From: Rhizobiales bacterium 65-79
GTDB lineage: Bacteria; Pseudomonadota; Alphaproteobacteria; Rhizobiales; Rhizobiaceae
Direction of reading: 5' to 3'
Assembly (NCBI GenBank): GCA_001896885.1
Contig: MKRJ01000030.1
Coordinates: 62,001-126,000 of the forward strand
DNA: 64,000 nucleotides
A program made the translations under genes and the position numbers. Below the pieces are notes generated by a model that ran no database searches, was not told where the DNA came from, and saw only the letters and a program-made list of their open reading frames with translations. Shown here piece after piece: positions 8,965-17,567 of this stretch (positions are counted from its first letter, which is position 1; each line of letters begins with the position of its first letter).

Positions 8965-9792
8965 TCAGATCTTGCCCTTCCACGGGATCAGCAGGCGCTC
9001 GAGATAGCGGACCAGGAGGTCGAAGGCGAAGGCGAAGACGCCGATGACGATAATGCCCATGATGACGGCGGCACTGTCGAGGAACTGCGCCGAGTTGAGC
9101 ACCATGAAGCCGAGGCCGCGGTCGGCGGCGATCATCTCGGCCGCGACAAGCGTCGTCCAGCCGACGCCGATGCCGATCCGCATGCCGGTGAAGATCTCGG
9201 GCAGGGCCGCCTTCAGGATGACGTGGCGGATGATCTGTCCCTGCGTGCCGCCCATGGCGTAGGCGGCGTGGATCTGCTCGATCGACACCGACTTGACGCC
9301 GGCGCGGGCGGCGATCGCCATCGGCGCGAAGATCGCCAGGTAGATCAGGAAGATCTTCGGGAACTCGCCGATGCCGAGCCAGATGATGACCAGCGGCAGG
9401 TAGGCGAGCGGCGGCAGCGGCCGGTAGAATTCGATGATCGGATCGAAAAGGCCGCGCGCGACCCGCGAAACCCCCATCCAGATGCCGATCGGGATCGCCG
9501 TCAGGCAGGCGAGGAAGAAGGCGCCGAACACCCGTGTCAGGCTCGCGCGCGTGTGCTCCCATAGCGTCGAATTGGCGACGCCGTCGGTCAGGGCGACCAT
9601 GAACTTGTGATAGACGGCGACCGGCGAAGGCAGGAAGAGCGGCTTCACCCAGCCCGACTCGGTCACCAGGAACCACAGCCCGATCAGCACCAGCGCGGTG
9701 ATGATGCTGATATGGCCCGAATAGCCGTCGCCGGGCGCGCCGTACACCTTTCCGGCGCGGGTGGCCTTGGCCTGGGGCATGAAGCTAAGCAT
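8965..9792 (-). CDS. tauC: Taurine ABC transporter permease
   Basis: 275 residues with about six membrane segments and the cytoplasmic EAA-type loop ([26 protein letters not shown]), the ATPase contact of BPD-type permeases in the SsuC/TauC/NrtB family. Its start overlaps the tauB stop by 8 bases (ATG at 9792, TAG at 9787-9785), implying translational coupling. It forms the inner-membrane channel of the TauABC importer. The C-terminus is followed by about 135 bases before tauX. Confidence 0.92.
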   Translation of the reverse strand: MLSFMPQAKATRAGKVYGAPGDGYSGHISIITALVLIGLWFLVTESGWVKPLFLPSPVAVYHKFMVALTDGVANSTLWEHTRASLTRVFGAFFLACLTAIPIGIWMGVSRVARGLFDPIIEFYRPLPPLAYLPLVIIWLGIGEFPKIFLIYLAIFAPMAIAARAGVKSVSIEQIHAAYAMGGTQGQIIRHVILKAALPEIFTGMRIGIGVGWTTLVAAEMIAADRGLGFMVLNSAQFLDSAAVIMGIIVIGVFAFAFDLLVRYLERLLIPWKGKI

Positions 9793-10612
9793 GGACCACC
9801 TCCTGCGTTCCGGCGGCTGCCAGTTCGTCCCCGTAGATGATGCCGAGCACGGTCTCGCGCATCTGGATGAAATCGGGGCTGGACTTGATGGCTCGGGCGT
9901 TGCCTTCCTTGAGGAAACGCCTGTTGAAGTCGAGATCGTACATGTGGGTGATGCGGCCGGGCCGCGGCGACATGACGATCAGCCGGGACCCCAGGAACAG
10001 CGCCTCCTCGACGCTGTGGGTGATGAAGAAGAACATCTTGTGGGTGTGCTCCCACACCTTCAGCAGCAGTTCCTGGATGCTTTCGCGGGTCAGCGCGTCG
10101 AGCGCCGCCATCGGCTCGTCCATCAGGAGCATGGCCGGGTCGCAGGTCAGCGCCCGCGCCACGCCGACGCGCTGCTGCATGCCGCCGGAAAGATGATAGA
10201 TCATGTGGCGGTGGAAGTCCTGCAGCCCGACCAGCGCCAGGTTGCGCGCCGCACGCTCGTGCCGCTCGGCCTTGGGAACGTGCTGCAGCCTGAGGCCGAA
10301 CTCGGTGTTGTCGATGACGTTCAGCCAGGGCAGAAGGGCATGCTTCTGGAAGACGACGCCCCGGTCCGCCCCCGGCCCCCGGATGCGCTTGCCGCCGAGC
10401 GTGATCTCGCCCTCGGTCGGCGACATGAAGCCGGCGAGCAGGTTGAGAAGCGTGGTCTTGCCGCAGCCCGAGGCGCCCAGCGCCACCACGAACTCGCCGC
10501 TTTCGATCGTCAGATCGACGCCCTTGAGCGCGATCACTGCCTCGCTGGAGTGCAGGCCCGGATAGGTCAGGCTGACCTTGTCGATCTTCAGTCTTTCCAT
10601 CGGCGCCGTCAT
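9785..10612 (-). CDS. tauB: Taurine ABC transporter ATP-binding protein
   Basis: 275 residues. Walker A is GASGCGKTT, the ABC signature is [10 protein letters not shown], Walker B is AMLLMDEP, and the switch His follows in [10 protein letters not shown]. The closest family is TauB/SsuB/NrtD. It powers uptake through TauC. The upstream 108-base gap to tauA carries a strong hairpin (10644-10668). The gene overlaps tauC. ATG 10612 gives [10 protein letters not shown]; a second Met four codons later is also possible. Confidence 0.93.
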   Translation of the reverse strand: MTAPMERLKIDKVSLTYPGLHSSEAVIALKGVDLTIESGEFVVALGASGCGKTTLLNLLAGFMSPTEGEITLGGKRIRGPGADRGVVFQKHALLPWLNVIDNTEFGLRLQHVPKAERHERAARNLALVGLQDFHRHMIYHLSGGMQQRVGVARALTCDPAMLLMDEPMAALDALTRESIQELLLKVWEHTHKMFFFITHSVEEALFLGSRLIVMSPRPGRITHMYDLDFNRRFLKEGNARAIKSSPDFIQMRETVLGIIYGDELAAAGTQEVVHA

Positions 10613-10643
10613 GTCGAACCACCTTTCGAAAGGGGATTTCTGC

Positions 10644-10668
10644 CGCCGCCGGCCGGAAGCCGGCGGCG
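10644..10668 (-). promoter_or_regulatory. Hairpin between tauA and tauB
   Basis: A perfect 10-bp stem (CGCCGCCGGC / GCCGGCGGCG) with a 5-base loop, 53 bases after the tauA stop and about 30 bases before tauB. No run of T follows, so it is unlikely to be a complete terminator. Such hairpins after the binding-protein gene commonly stabilise the upstream message or attenuate read-through, raising TauA over TauBC. Confidence 0.6.
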
Positions 10669-10720
10669 TGACGGAAGTCTAGGCCTGTTCCAGGTCCGCT
10701 GGAACCGCAAACGGCTCCGG

Positions 10721-11758
10721 CTACTGGCTCTTCGCTGCTTCCTCGGCGAAGGAAGCGTTCACGAAGGGCGTGTAGTCGGGCAGGACGCTGTCGATCTGCT
10801 TCTGCGCCTTGAGGAAGTCGGCGCTCGCGGCGAAGGCACGCACGGCGCCGCCTTCGGCGCCGCCGCCGAGCCAGGCCTTGGACACCTGTTCCTCGACGGT
10901 GGGGTATTCGAGCAACTTGGAGGCTTCGACGATGTCCTGCGGGGTGCCGCCGATCAGCTTGACGTTGCCCTTCACCTCCGGCGAATCGACCGTCCAGTTG
11001 GCGCCGTTCTTCTTGAAGTCGGCATAGGCCTTGGCCAGCACCTTGGTGAAGGCCGCCATGAACTTCGGATTATCCTTGCCGAAGGACTTTCCCACCATGA
11101 TGGCGTCGAAGGTCGGCACGCTCGCCTTGCCCACCTCGCCCGAATTGATGATCTCCTTGCCCGTCTTCTCGATCTTGGAGAGCGCCGGCGGCCAGACATA
11201 GGCCGCGTCGATGTCGCCACGCTCCCAGGCCGCCACGATCTGCGGAGGCGTCAGGTTGAGGATGGTGACGTCGCGCGGGTTGATCTTCCAGACCTTCTCC
11301 AGCGCGACCAGCAGGTGGAAGTGCGAGGTGGAGACGAAGGGAACGGCGACCTTCTTGCCCTTGAGGTCCTCGGGCTTCTCGATGCCGGAGCCGTTGCGCG
11401 CGATCAGCGCCTCGGACTTGCCGATATTGTCGAGGATCCAGAAAAGCTGGGCGTCGACGCCGCGCGTGACCGAGGCGGTGGCGCCGGTCGATCCGATCAC
11501 GCCCACCGCCACATTGCCCGAGGCCAGCGCCACCGAGATGTCGCCCGCCGAGGCGAACTGCCGCCAGTCGACGGTGTAGCCCTCGGCGGCCAGCGCCTTG
11601 TCGAAGCTGCCATCGGCTATGGCGCTGATGAACGGGCCGACGATCTGCTGATAGCCGACCACGACCTTGGTGTCGGCCGAGGCGCTTCCGGGCGCGGCGA
11701 GCGCGAGCGCCATCGTCGCGGCCGCGATTGCGGCCTTCGCCCTTGTAAAGATGTTCAT
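10721..11758 (-). CDS. tauA: Taurine ABC transporter substrate-binding protein
   Basis: 345 residues with a cleavable signal peptide (cleavage expected after PGSASA, near residue 28). The mature SBP fold begins TKVVVGYQQIVGPF, typical of TauA/SsuA/NMT1 proteins. It captures taurine in the periplasm and hands it to TauC. First gene of the leftward operon; AGGAG-type bases lie just before the ATG at 11758. The short promoter region shared with tauR carries the repeats described separately. Confidence 0.93.
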   Translation of the reverse strand: MNIFTRAKAAIAAATMALALAAPGSASADTKVVVGYQQIVGPFISAIADGSFDKALAAEGYTVDWRQFASAGDISVALASGNVAVGVIGSTGATASVTRGVDAQLFWILDNIGKSEALIARNGSGIEKPEDLKGKKVAVPFVSTSHFHLLVALEKVWKINPRDVTILNLTPPQIVAAWERGDIDAAYVWPPALSKIEKTGKEIINSGEVGKASVPTFDAIMVGKSFGKDNPKFMAAFTKVLAKAYADFKKNGANWTVDSPEVKGNVKLIGGTPQDIVEASKLLEYPTVEEQVSKAWLGGGAEGGAVRAFAASADFLKAQKQIDSVLPDYTPFVNASFAEEAAKSQ

Positions 11759-11865
11759 GCAATTCTCCTCTTTCCTGTTATTCCCCGGGCATGATTGCCA
11801 CTCGCCGGCTGTCCCGCCAGTCTTCTTTGTTTCAAAGGCGATATTGGCCGGCGAAATAAAATTCC

Positions 11866-11897
11866 GTATATCCAGATGGGAAACTGATTAAGTCCAG
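11866..11897 (-). promoter_or_regulatory. Probable TauR operator (two direct repeats)
   Basis: On the minus strand CTGGACTTAA (11897-11888) and CTGGATATAC (11875-11866) are direct repeats, 7 of 10 bases alike, with starts exactly 22 bp apart, two helical turns. The TauR protein of Rhodobacter capsulatus has been reported to bind direct repeats of the form CTGGACYTAA; the first copy matches exactly. The sites lie between the starts of tauA and tauR (21 bp before the tauR ATG), so one operator could serve both directions. Confidence 0.75.
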
Positions 11898-11918
11898 CAA
11901 GGTCGAGGCCCCTGCCCG

Positions 11919-13403
11919 ATGACCGTCCCTTCCATCTCCGAAGGCATCTTCTTCCTCGACAGGCAGCGCCCCGTCGGGCTGCAGGCGCAGCTTCGCGAGA
12001 CGCTGGTCTCCGGCATCCTGTCCGGGCGGCTGCTGCCCGGCTCGCGGCTGCCCTCGACGCGCCGGCTGGCAAGCTATCTCAACATCTCGCGCATCACCGT
12101 TACGCTCGCCTATCAGGAGCTTGCGGCGGAAGGCTATATCGAGGCCCAGGCGCGCAGCGCCTATTCCGTCTCCGACAGCGCGCCGGTGGCGCGGCTGAGG
12201 GCCAGCGAGGATGCCGCCGGCGCGGAAGCGATCGACTGGAACGCCAAGCTGAAGCCGCGCTTCCAGATCGCCAAGGCGATCCGCAAGCCGCTCGACTGGC
12301 GGCGCTACCCCTTCCCCTTCCTCTACGGGCAGATGGATACGACGCTCTTCGATCTCGGCGCCTGGCGCGACTGCTCGCGCCGCGCGCTCGGCCGCAGCGA
12401 TTTCGAATATATGGCGGGCGATTTCGCCGCCGCCGACGACATGCAGCTCGTCAGCTACATCTGCTCGCGCACGCTGCCGCGTCGCGGCATCCGCGCCCGG
12501 CCGGAGGAGATCCTGGTGACGCTCGGCGCGCAGAACGCCATCTGGATCGCGGCGCAGCTGCTGCTGGGCCGCGGTTCGCATGCCGCCTTCGAGAATCCCG
12601 GCCATCCCGATATCTATGCGTCATTAAAGCTCAGCGAGGCGACGGTCACGCCGGTCGACGTCGACGGCGCGGGCCTGCCGCCGCATCACCTGCCGGAGAA
12701 GATCGACGCGGTCTTCGTCACGCCGAGCCACCAGGCGCCGACGGCGGCGCGCATGCCGATGGAGCGGCGGCTGACGCTGCTCGAAATGGCGGAGGAACGC
12801 GATTTCGTCATCGTCGAGGACGATTACGAGTTCGAGATGAGCTTCCTGGCGCCGCCGGCGCCGGCGCTGAAGTCGCTCGACCAGCGCGGCCGCGTCTTCT
12901 ACGTCGGCTCCTTCTCCAAGTCGCTGTTCCCCGGCCTGCGCCTCGGCTACCTGATGGCGCCGGAGCCGGTGATCCGCGAGGCGCGGGCGCTTCGCGCCCT
13001 GATGTTGCGGCATCCGCCCGGCCATCTGCAGCGCACGGCGGCCTATTTCCTGGCGCTCGGCCATTACGACAGCGTCATCCGCCGGATGCGCAACGAATAC
13101 GAGAAGCGGCATGAGGTGATGGCGACGGCGCTCCGCCGCGAAGGCCTCAAGGTGGCGGGCTCGTCGGCCTTCGGCGGCACCTGCTTCTGGATCGAGGGGC
13201 CGGAAGGGCTCGACGCCGACCGGCTGACCAATGAATTGCGCGCCGACGGCGTGCTGATCGAATCCGGCTCGCCTTTCTTTCCGGCCAACGAAGGGCCGTG
13301 CCGCTATTTCCGCATGGCCTATTCGTCGATCGCCGCCGACCGCATCACCGAGGGCGTGGCGCGGACCGCCAGCGCCATCCGGAAGATGGTGGGCGCGATC
13401 TAG
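11919..13403 (+). CDS. tauR: MocR-type GntR/aminotransferase regulator of taurine genes
   Basis: 494 residues. An N-terminal GntR winged helix (about 15-85, with LPSTRRLASYLNISRITVTLAYQ in the helix-turn-helix region) is fused to a class I aminotransferase-like domain. The PLP lysine is visible in GSFSKSLFPGLR (Lys334), and the Asp of EDDYEFE matches the pyridine-nitrogen partner. MocR proteins sense via PLP; TauR activates taurine genes when taurine is present. The gene is divergent from tauA, with the operator repeats just upstream. Assignment as TauR rests on family plus position. Confidence 0.9.
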   Translation: MTVPSISEGIFFLDRQRPVGLQAQLRETLVSGILSGRLLPGSRLPSTRRLASYLNISRITVTLAYQELAAEGYIEAQARSAYSVSDSAPVARLRASEDAAGAEAIDWNAKLKPRFQIAKAIRKPLDWRRYPFPFLYGQMDTTLFDLGAWRDCSRRALGRSDFEYMAGDFAAADDMQLVSYICSRTLPRRGIRARPEEILVTLGAQNAIWIAAQLLLGRGSHAAFENPGHPDIYASLKLSEATVTPVDVDGAGLPPHHLPEKIDAVFVTPSHQAPTAARMPMERRLTLLEMAEERDFVIVEDDYEFEMSFLAPPAPALKSLDQRGRVFYVGSFSKSLFPGLRLGYLMAPEPVIREARALRALMLRHPPGHLQRTAAYFLALGHYDSVIRRMRNEYEKRHEVMATALRREGLKVAGSSAFGGTCFWIEGPEGLDADRLTNELRADGVLIESGSPFFPANEGPCRYFRMAYSSIAADRITEGVARTASAIRKMVGAI

Positions 13404-13458
13404 CGGCGGCGGAACCGGGTCGGCACCAGATCGCTACTGTTGATTGCAACCTATCGCA

Positions 13459-13479
13459 TGTGGGAATCGACCCCACATC
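13459..13479. terminator. Possible bidirectional stop between tauR and the SulP gene
   Basis: A 7-bp inverted repeat (ATGTGGG / CCCACAT, loop 7) in the 97-base space between two convergent genes. There is no clear T-run on either side, so its action as a terminator is only suggested by its place. Confidence 0.35.
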
Positions 13480-13500
13480 GTCACACGCGATCGCCCGCGA

Positions 13501-15243
13501 TCAATGCTCCCGAATCGGATGCCCGTGCGATCCCTTCGCCGCCTGCCCGCGGATATGCTCCAGCACGCTTTTGACGCTGGCGCCGTAGCGGGCATGCGGC
13601 TGGCGCACGCCGTGGCTCAGAAGCATGCGGCGCACCGCCGGCGAGGCGCCGGCGATATAGAAGCGCACATGCGCGCGCGATGCCTTGCGCACGGCTCCCT
13701 CGATGACGTTCGCCGCCGTCGAATCGAGGAACGGCACTTTCGAACAGTCGAGCACGAAATTGCGGCGCTGGTCGGCGATGCGGTCGAGCACGGTGCCGAC
13801 CGTCGCCGCCGCGCCGAAGAAGAAGGCGCCGGAGATGTGATAGACGACTGTGTCGGGGTCGCTCGCTTCCGATGCGTCGTAGGGTACGCGCGCGCCGTTC
13901 GCCGTGTCGGGCCGATCCTCCTCGACGGGAGGCGCATGGGCCTCCACGGAGACCGCGCGCGACATGCGGTTGATGAAAATCAGCGCGCCGAGCGCGAAGC
14001 CGACCACGATGCCGGTCGTCAGGTCGCGCAGCACCACCAGCGCGAAGGTGACCAGCAAAACCAGCGCGTCGCCGCGCGAAGAACGGACAAGCGCCGCGAC
14101 GGCCGGTTTCTCGACCATGTTCCACGCCACCGTTGCCAGCACGCCGGCGAGCGCGGCCAGCGGTATATAGGAGGCGAGCGGCGCGGCGACCGCCATGAAC
14201 AGGAGCACGAAGACGGCATGCATGATCCCGGAGACCGGGCTGCGCGCGCCGGCCCGGATGTTGGTCGCGGTGCGGGCGATCAGGCCGGTGACGCAGATGC
14301 CGCCGAAGATCGGCGAGGCCATGTTGGCCACGCCCTGGGCCACGAGTTCGCAGTTGGAACGGTGGCGGCGGCCGGTCATGCCGTCGGCGACCACCGCCGA
14401 AAGCAGCGATTCTATGGCGCCCAGAAGCGCGAAGGAAATCGCGTCGGGCAGCATTACCAGCATCCGGTCGATGCTCACGGGAGGAAGCGAGGGGGCAGGC
14501 AGGCTGCGCGGGATGCCGCCGAAGCGGGTGCCGATGGTCTCCACGGGAAGGCTGAGCGCGGCGACCGCGAGCGACGCCGCGGCGACGGCGATCAGGAAGG
14601 CCGGCCAGGTCGGCCTGAGCTTCTTCAGCGCGATGATGATGCCGATCGTCAGCGCCGTCACCAGCACCGCCGCCGGATTGACGGTGCCGGCCGCCCCGGC
14701 GAGGGCGACGAGCTTAGGCAGCAGTTCGGCGGGCTCCTTGCCCGTCAGGGTGAGGCCGAGAAGATCGTGTATCTGGCTGGAGAAGATGATGAGCGCGATG
14801 CCGGCGGTGAACCCGACGGTGACCGGATAGGGAATGAACTTCACATAGGTGCCGAGCCGCAGGAACCCGGCGACGGCAAGCATCACGCCGGCCATCATCG
14901 TCGCCAGGAACAGGCCGTCCAGCCCATGGCGATCGACGGTCGAGGCGACCAGCACGATGAAGGCGCCGGCCGGGCCGCCGACCTGGAAGCGGGTGCCGCC
15001 GAGGAGCGAAACGATGAGGCTCCCGACAATGGCGGTGAATAGCCCGCGCTCCGGCGTCACATGCGAGGCGATGGCGATCGCCATCGACAGCGGCAGGGCG
15101 ACGATCGCCACCGTCAGCCCCGCGACCGCATCGGCGCGGAAACCGGAAAGCCCGTATCCCTCGCGCAGAACGGTGATCAGCTTCGGCGTGTAGAGTTCCC
15201 GGAAATCCGGTCCCCGCCTCGGCGGGCTTGCGACGGCGTCCAT
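13501..15243 (-). CDS. SulP family inorganic anion transporter with STAS domain
   Basis: 580 residues. The membrane domain (about residues 20-420) contains the SulP signature region (GLTVAIVALPLSMAIAIAS, later GGTRFQVGGPAGAF). A cytoplasmic STAS domain at about 450-560 has PFLDSTAANVIEG, the conserved DS loop of anti-sigma-antagonist-like folds. SulP proteins carry sulfate, bicarbonate or other anions across the inner membrane. It lies next to a sulfite-releasing pathway but is convergent with tauR, so involvement in sulfur traffic is only a possibility. It is probably co-transcribed with the small XRE gene 73 bases upstream. Confidence 0.9.
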   Translation of the reverse strand: MDAVASPPRRGPDFRELYTPKLITVLREGYGLSGFRADAVAGLTVAIVALPLSMAIAIASHVTPERGLFTAIVGSLIVSLLGGTRFQVGGPAGAFIVLVASTVDRHGLDGLFLATMMAGVMLAVAGFLRLGTYVKFIPYPVTVGFTAGIALIIFSSQIHDLLGLTLTGKEPAELLPKLVALAGAAGTVNPAAVLVTALTIGIIIALKKLRPTWPAFLIAVAAASLAVAALSLPVETIGTRFGGIPRSLPAPSLPPVSIDRMLVMLPDAISFALLGAIESLLSAVVADGMTGRRHRSNCELVAQGVANMASPIFGGICVTGLIARTATNIRAGARSPVSGIMHAVFVLLFMAVAAPLASYIPLAALAGVLATVAWNMVEKPAVAALVRSSRGDALVLLVTFALVVLRDLTTGIVVGFALGALIFINRMSRAVSVEAHAPPVEEDRPDTANGARVPYDASEASDPDTVVYHISGAFFFGAAATVGTVLDRIADQRRNFVLDCSKVPFLDSTAANVIEGAVRKASRAHVRFYIAGASPAVRRMLLSHGVRQPHARYGASVKSVLEHIRGQAAKGSHGHPIREH

Positions 15244-15316
15244 GATGCATCCAGCCGGCGCTGCGCGGCGCGCCTCGAAGAGACCGATCGCGCCGACCCG
15301 CGGCGCCGGCGGCCTC

Positions 15317-15583
15317 TCAGCGGGCGGATCCCTCCGGGGGCGTCTTCAGCCTCACCCCCCGGCCGCCGGCATCGCTCGTCTGGTTGTCGCCGATGAGCAC
15401 GACGCCGGCATCCTCGAGCGCCTGGATCACCTTGACCAGCGTGTCGACCACGCCGCGCACGACGCCTTCCGACGCCTCCATGCGCTGGACGGTCGGCAGC
15501 GAGACGCCGGCGCGCTCGGCGAGCGTCTTCTGGTCCATGCCGATCAGCGCACGCGCGGCGCGCATCTGCGCGGCCGTGATCAT
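15317..15583 (-). CDS. Small XRE-type helix-turn-helix regulator
   Basis: 88 residues from ATG 15583. The helix-turn-helix MDQKTLAERAGVSLPTVQRM (residues about 16-35) is followed by a short helical tail (VVDTLVKVIQALEDAGVVLI). An in-frame TTG at 15643 would add 20 residues, but it lies inside the putative -35/operator and is rejected. The gene precedes the SulP transporter with a 73-base gap, and a perfect dyad overlaps its promoter, so it probably represses itself and the transporter. Confidence 0.85.
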   Translation of the reverse strand: MITAAQMRAARALIGMDQKTLAERAGVSLPTVQRMEASEGVVRGVVDTLVKVIQALEDAGVVLIGDNQTSDAGGRGVRLKTPPEGSAR

Positions 15584-15612
15584 GGCGGATTGCCCGATGA
15601 AATTGCAGGATG

Positions 15613-15651
15613 CACGTATATACCCCTTATAATGATGTTTCAAGCATCATT
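15613..15651 (-). promoter_or_regulatory. Promoter and operator of the XRE-SulP unit
   Basis: The inverted repeat AATGATG-7-CATCATT (15631-15651) contains TTGAAA (15643-15638), a good -35 element. TATATA/ATATAC follows after 15-16 bases as a -10 element on the minus strand. A dyad over the -35 is the usual arrangement for repression by a small XRE protein, here encoded 48 bases downstream. Confidence 0.6.
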
Positions 15652-15674
15652 TATTATGCAAAAACCCTTAATGG

Positions 15675-16013
15675 TCAGCGGCTGCCCGCATAGGGCCCAA
15701 AGGTTATGAGGGCGACGGCGACGATGGCAAGGGCGATGCCGGCGCCCTGCACGGCGTTCACCTTTTCGCCGAAGACGAGGAAAGCCAGAAGATTGACGGC
15801 GGCGAGCTGCACCACCGCCGAGAGCGACAGCGCGACGCCCATGCCGACCCCCTGGATCAAACGCATGATAATGAGGTTGCCGAGCGAATAGAGACCGAGC
15901 GTCAGGAGGATGCGCCAAAGGCTCGGCTGTACGGCCCAGCCCTTGGCGGCGACGGCGGCAAGCACGAAGATGAGGGTGGAGGCGGCAAGCTGCAGCAAAG
16001 ACCCGATGCTCAA
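15675..16013 (-). CDS. Small EamA/SMR-like four-helix membrane protein
   Basis: 112 residues with four hydrophobic segments, the size and layout of half a drug/metabolite transporter (EamA) or of a small multidrug resistance protein. The last helices (LAAVNLLAFLVFGEKVNAVQ, then GAGIALAIVAVALITFG) carry the usual FGE...G signature of the DMT superfamily. Such proteins work as dimers in the inner membrane. The substrate is unknown. It is upstream of the XRE-SulP unit, which has its own promoter. Confidence 0.7.
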   Translation of the reverse strand: MSIGSLLQLAASTLIFVLAAVAAKGWAVQPSLWRILLTLGLYSLGNLIIMRLIQGVGMGVALSLSAVVQLAAVNLLAFLVFGEKVNAVQGAGIALAIVAVALITFGPYAGSR

Positions 16014-16379
16014 GCAAAAGCCTCCGCGCGAATGACAGGACCGGTTCCGGAACGATGGAGGCCGGCGCTCGCACCGCCGGCCGCCGGCGTCTTGTCGGGC
16101 AAAGCCGTGGCGGCGTCAAGCGCGCGGGGCGGAAGGACGACCGCGGCAGCCAAGGGGAACGAAGGGGCGGGAAGGCGGCCGGGGACCGGGCGCTGCCGCC
16201 CGGTTCGCGCGCCGCGCAACGATCCGGATCGGTCGCCGGACGAAATAGCCTGCATGTTGCGCTTCGGCCACAATGTGTCCGAGCGGTAACAGTGATGGAG
16301 GAGAGTGAAGGGACGAAGGCCTGCGGCGCATGAAAGCGATGGACGTGAATCATCGGCTTTGGCAGCATTATGGTTAATG

Positions 16380-16660
16380 GAGACGGCGGCGGACGAGCAT
16401 CGGGGACGGGCTGCAACGGGGCTTTAGCCTACGGGGTGCTGCCTCCAGACGAAGGAGATCGGACCGCGGTCTCCGACGTGATCCGTCCCGGTGAAGGCCG
16501 GTAGACGGCCAGGACAGAGGCCAGTGGTTCGGCGGGGGCGCCTAGGGGAACCACTGGCCCGCGTCGGGCGGCGCGGCCGCTCCTTCCAATCCATCCCACT
16601 GACCGTCCGGAGCCTTTCCGATCCTTCCGGCCTGCGGCGGCGCCCTACCAAAATTTAATG
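16380..16660. other. Structured non-coding region, possible small RNA
   Basis: This is part of a 750-base gap (16014-16763) with no convincing protein gene. It holds a perfect 12-bp inverted repeat (GGCCAGTGGTTC at 16519-16530, GAACCACTGGCC at 16548-16559, loop 17), a GACCGCGGTC palindrome near 16473, and a GGCCG-5-CGGCC hairpin near 16497. The rest of the gap (16014-16380) shows nothing definite. I could not match it to tmRNA, 6S, SRP or RNase P RNA. Confidence 0.35.
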
Positions 16661-16763
16661 CAACGCGGAGGCATCCAAATTCCCCGACGGGCATTTACGT
16701 CCTTGCCGGCAAAGATGGGGCCGGCCGTTTACTGTTGGGGGTTTTTGGGAAAGGACCGTATCC

Positions 16764-17231
16764 ATGAGAAGAACGATCTTCGCAGCGGCGGCGCTGGCGT
16801 TGGGCTTCGCCGCAACCGCCGCCTACGCCCAGGCAGATAATCCGCCGCCGCCCCCTCCTCCCGCCAACGGACCGGCAGCCACGCCGCCGCCACCGCCTCC
16901 GCCCCCGCATCGGCCCGGCGAGGAGGCCATGCGCGGTCATGAGCGGATGGGCGGACCCGACGACATGCGCGGCCCCGGCCGCCCCGGGCCGTGGATGAAG
17001 CGTCACATGATGATGATGTCCAAGGGTGCCCATATCCGCGTCAGCGACGGCGACATCCATCTCAACGTGAAATGCGCGGAGGACGACTCGACCGCCGCAT
17101 GCGGCCAGACCGTCATCAGGATCATCAGGGAAATGCAGTCGTCCGACCAGTCCTCGGGTTACGAGGACCAGAGCGACCACGATTCCGGCCATCGCGGGGA
17201 TCGCGACGAAGGCCCGACGATGAACGAATAG
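16764..17231 (+). CDS. Secreted Pro/Met/His-rich protein of unknown function
   Basis: 155 residues. A clear signal peptide (about 1-23, ending AAYAQA) is followed by two polyproline runs (residues about 27-50), a Gly/Pro/Met/His-rich segment with MKRHMMMM, and a C-terminal part with two Cys (KCAEDDSTAACG) and an acidic, Ser/His-rich tail. No catalytic domain is recognised. Met- and His-rich exported proteins often bind copper or other metals; that is a guess here. It stands alone with a hairpin terminator after it. Confidence 0.75.
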   Translation: MRRTIFAAAALALGFAATAAYAQADNPPPPPPPANGPAATPPPPPPPPHRPGEEAMRGHERMGGPDDMRGPGRPGPWMKRHMMMMSKGAHIRVSDGDIHLNVKCAEDDSTAACGQTVIRIIREMQSSDQSSGYEDQSDHDSGHRGDRDEGPTMNE

Positions 17232-17253
17232 GCCGGCGACCGGCCGTAGCGGA

Positions 17254-17290
17254 GGCAGGCGTCACGCGCGTGGCGCCTGCCTTTCCTTTC
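17254..17290 (+). terminator. Rho-independent-like terminator
   Basis: Stem GGCAGGCG / CGCCTGCC (17254-17261 and 17274-17281) enclosing a further self-complementary ACGCGCGT, followed by TTTCCTTTC. It lies 23 bases after the stop of the secreted-protein gene and just before the end of the convergent rpsU. A second hairpin (GGCCGG-CGA-CCGGCC) sits immediately at the stop codon. Confidence 0.6.
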
Positions 17291-17309
17291 GGGGGAACGC
17301 GTGAACGGC

Positions 17310-17567
17310 TCAGCCGTGGCGAGCCGCCGGCGCGGCGGTGCGCGGCTTCCGCTTCGGGGCGGGGATCAGCCCTTCGCGCTGCGCCTGCTTGCGGGCGGCC
17401 TTGCGCGAACGGCGGATGGCCTCGGCCTTCTCGCGGGCGCGGCGCTCCGACGGCTTCTCATAGGAACGGCGCGACCGCATCTCGCGGAAGATGCCCTCGC
17501 GCTGCATTTTCTTCTTCAGCGCCCGAAGCGCCTGTTCGACGTTGTTGTCGCGTACGAGTACCTGCAA
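17310..17567 (-). CDS. rpsU: 30S ribosomal protein S21
   Basis: 85 residues: [20 protein letters not shown] then QREGIFREM, and a basic tail, the unmistakable S21 sequence, with an Ala/Pro/Arg-rich extension common in alphaproteobacteria. The start is TTG at 17567, because the homology begins there and AGGA lies 7 bases upstream; the nearest in-frame ATG (17606) would add 13 unrelated residues. S21 joins the 30S platform near the anti-Shine-Dalgarno region. The gene is divergent from lepA with 282 bases between. Confidence 0.93.
   Translation of the reverse strand: MQVLVRDNNVEQALRALKKKMQREGIFREMRSRRSYEKPSERRAREKAEAIRRSRKAARKQAQREGLIPAPKRKPRTAAPAARHG

Noticed and set aside
13444..15042. Plus-strand frame of over 500 codons opposite the SulP gene
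   Set aside because: Composition is the antisense pattern of a GC-rich gene (Arg, Gly, Asp, His-rich), with no domain; the SulP protein on the other strand is certain.
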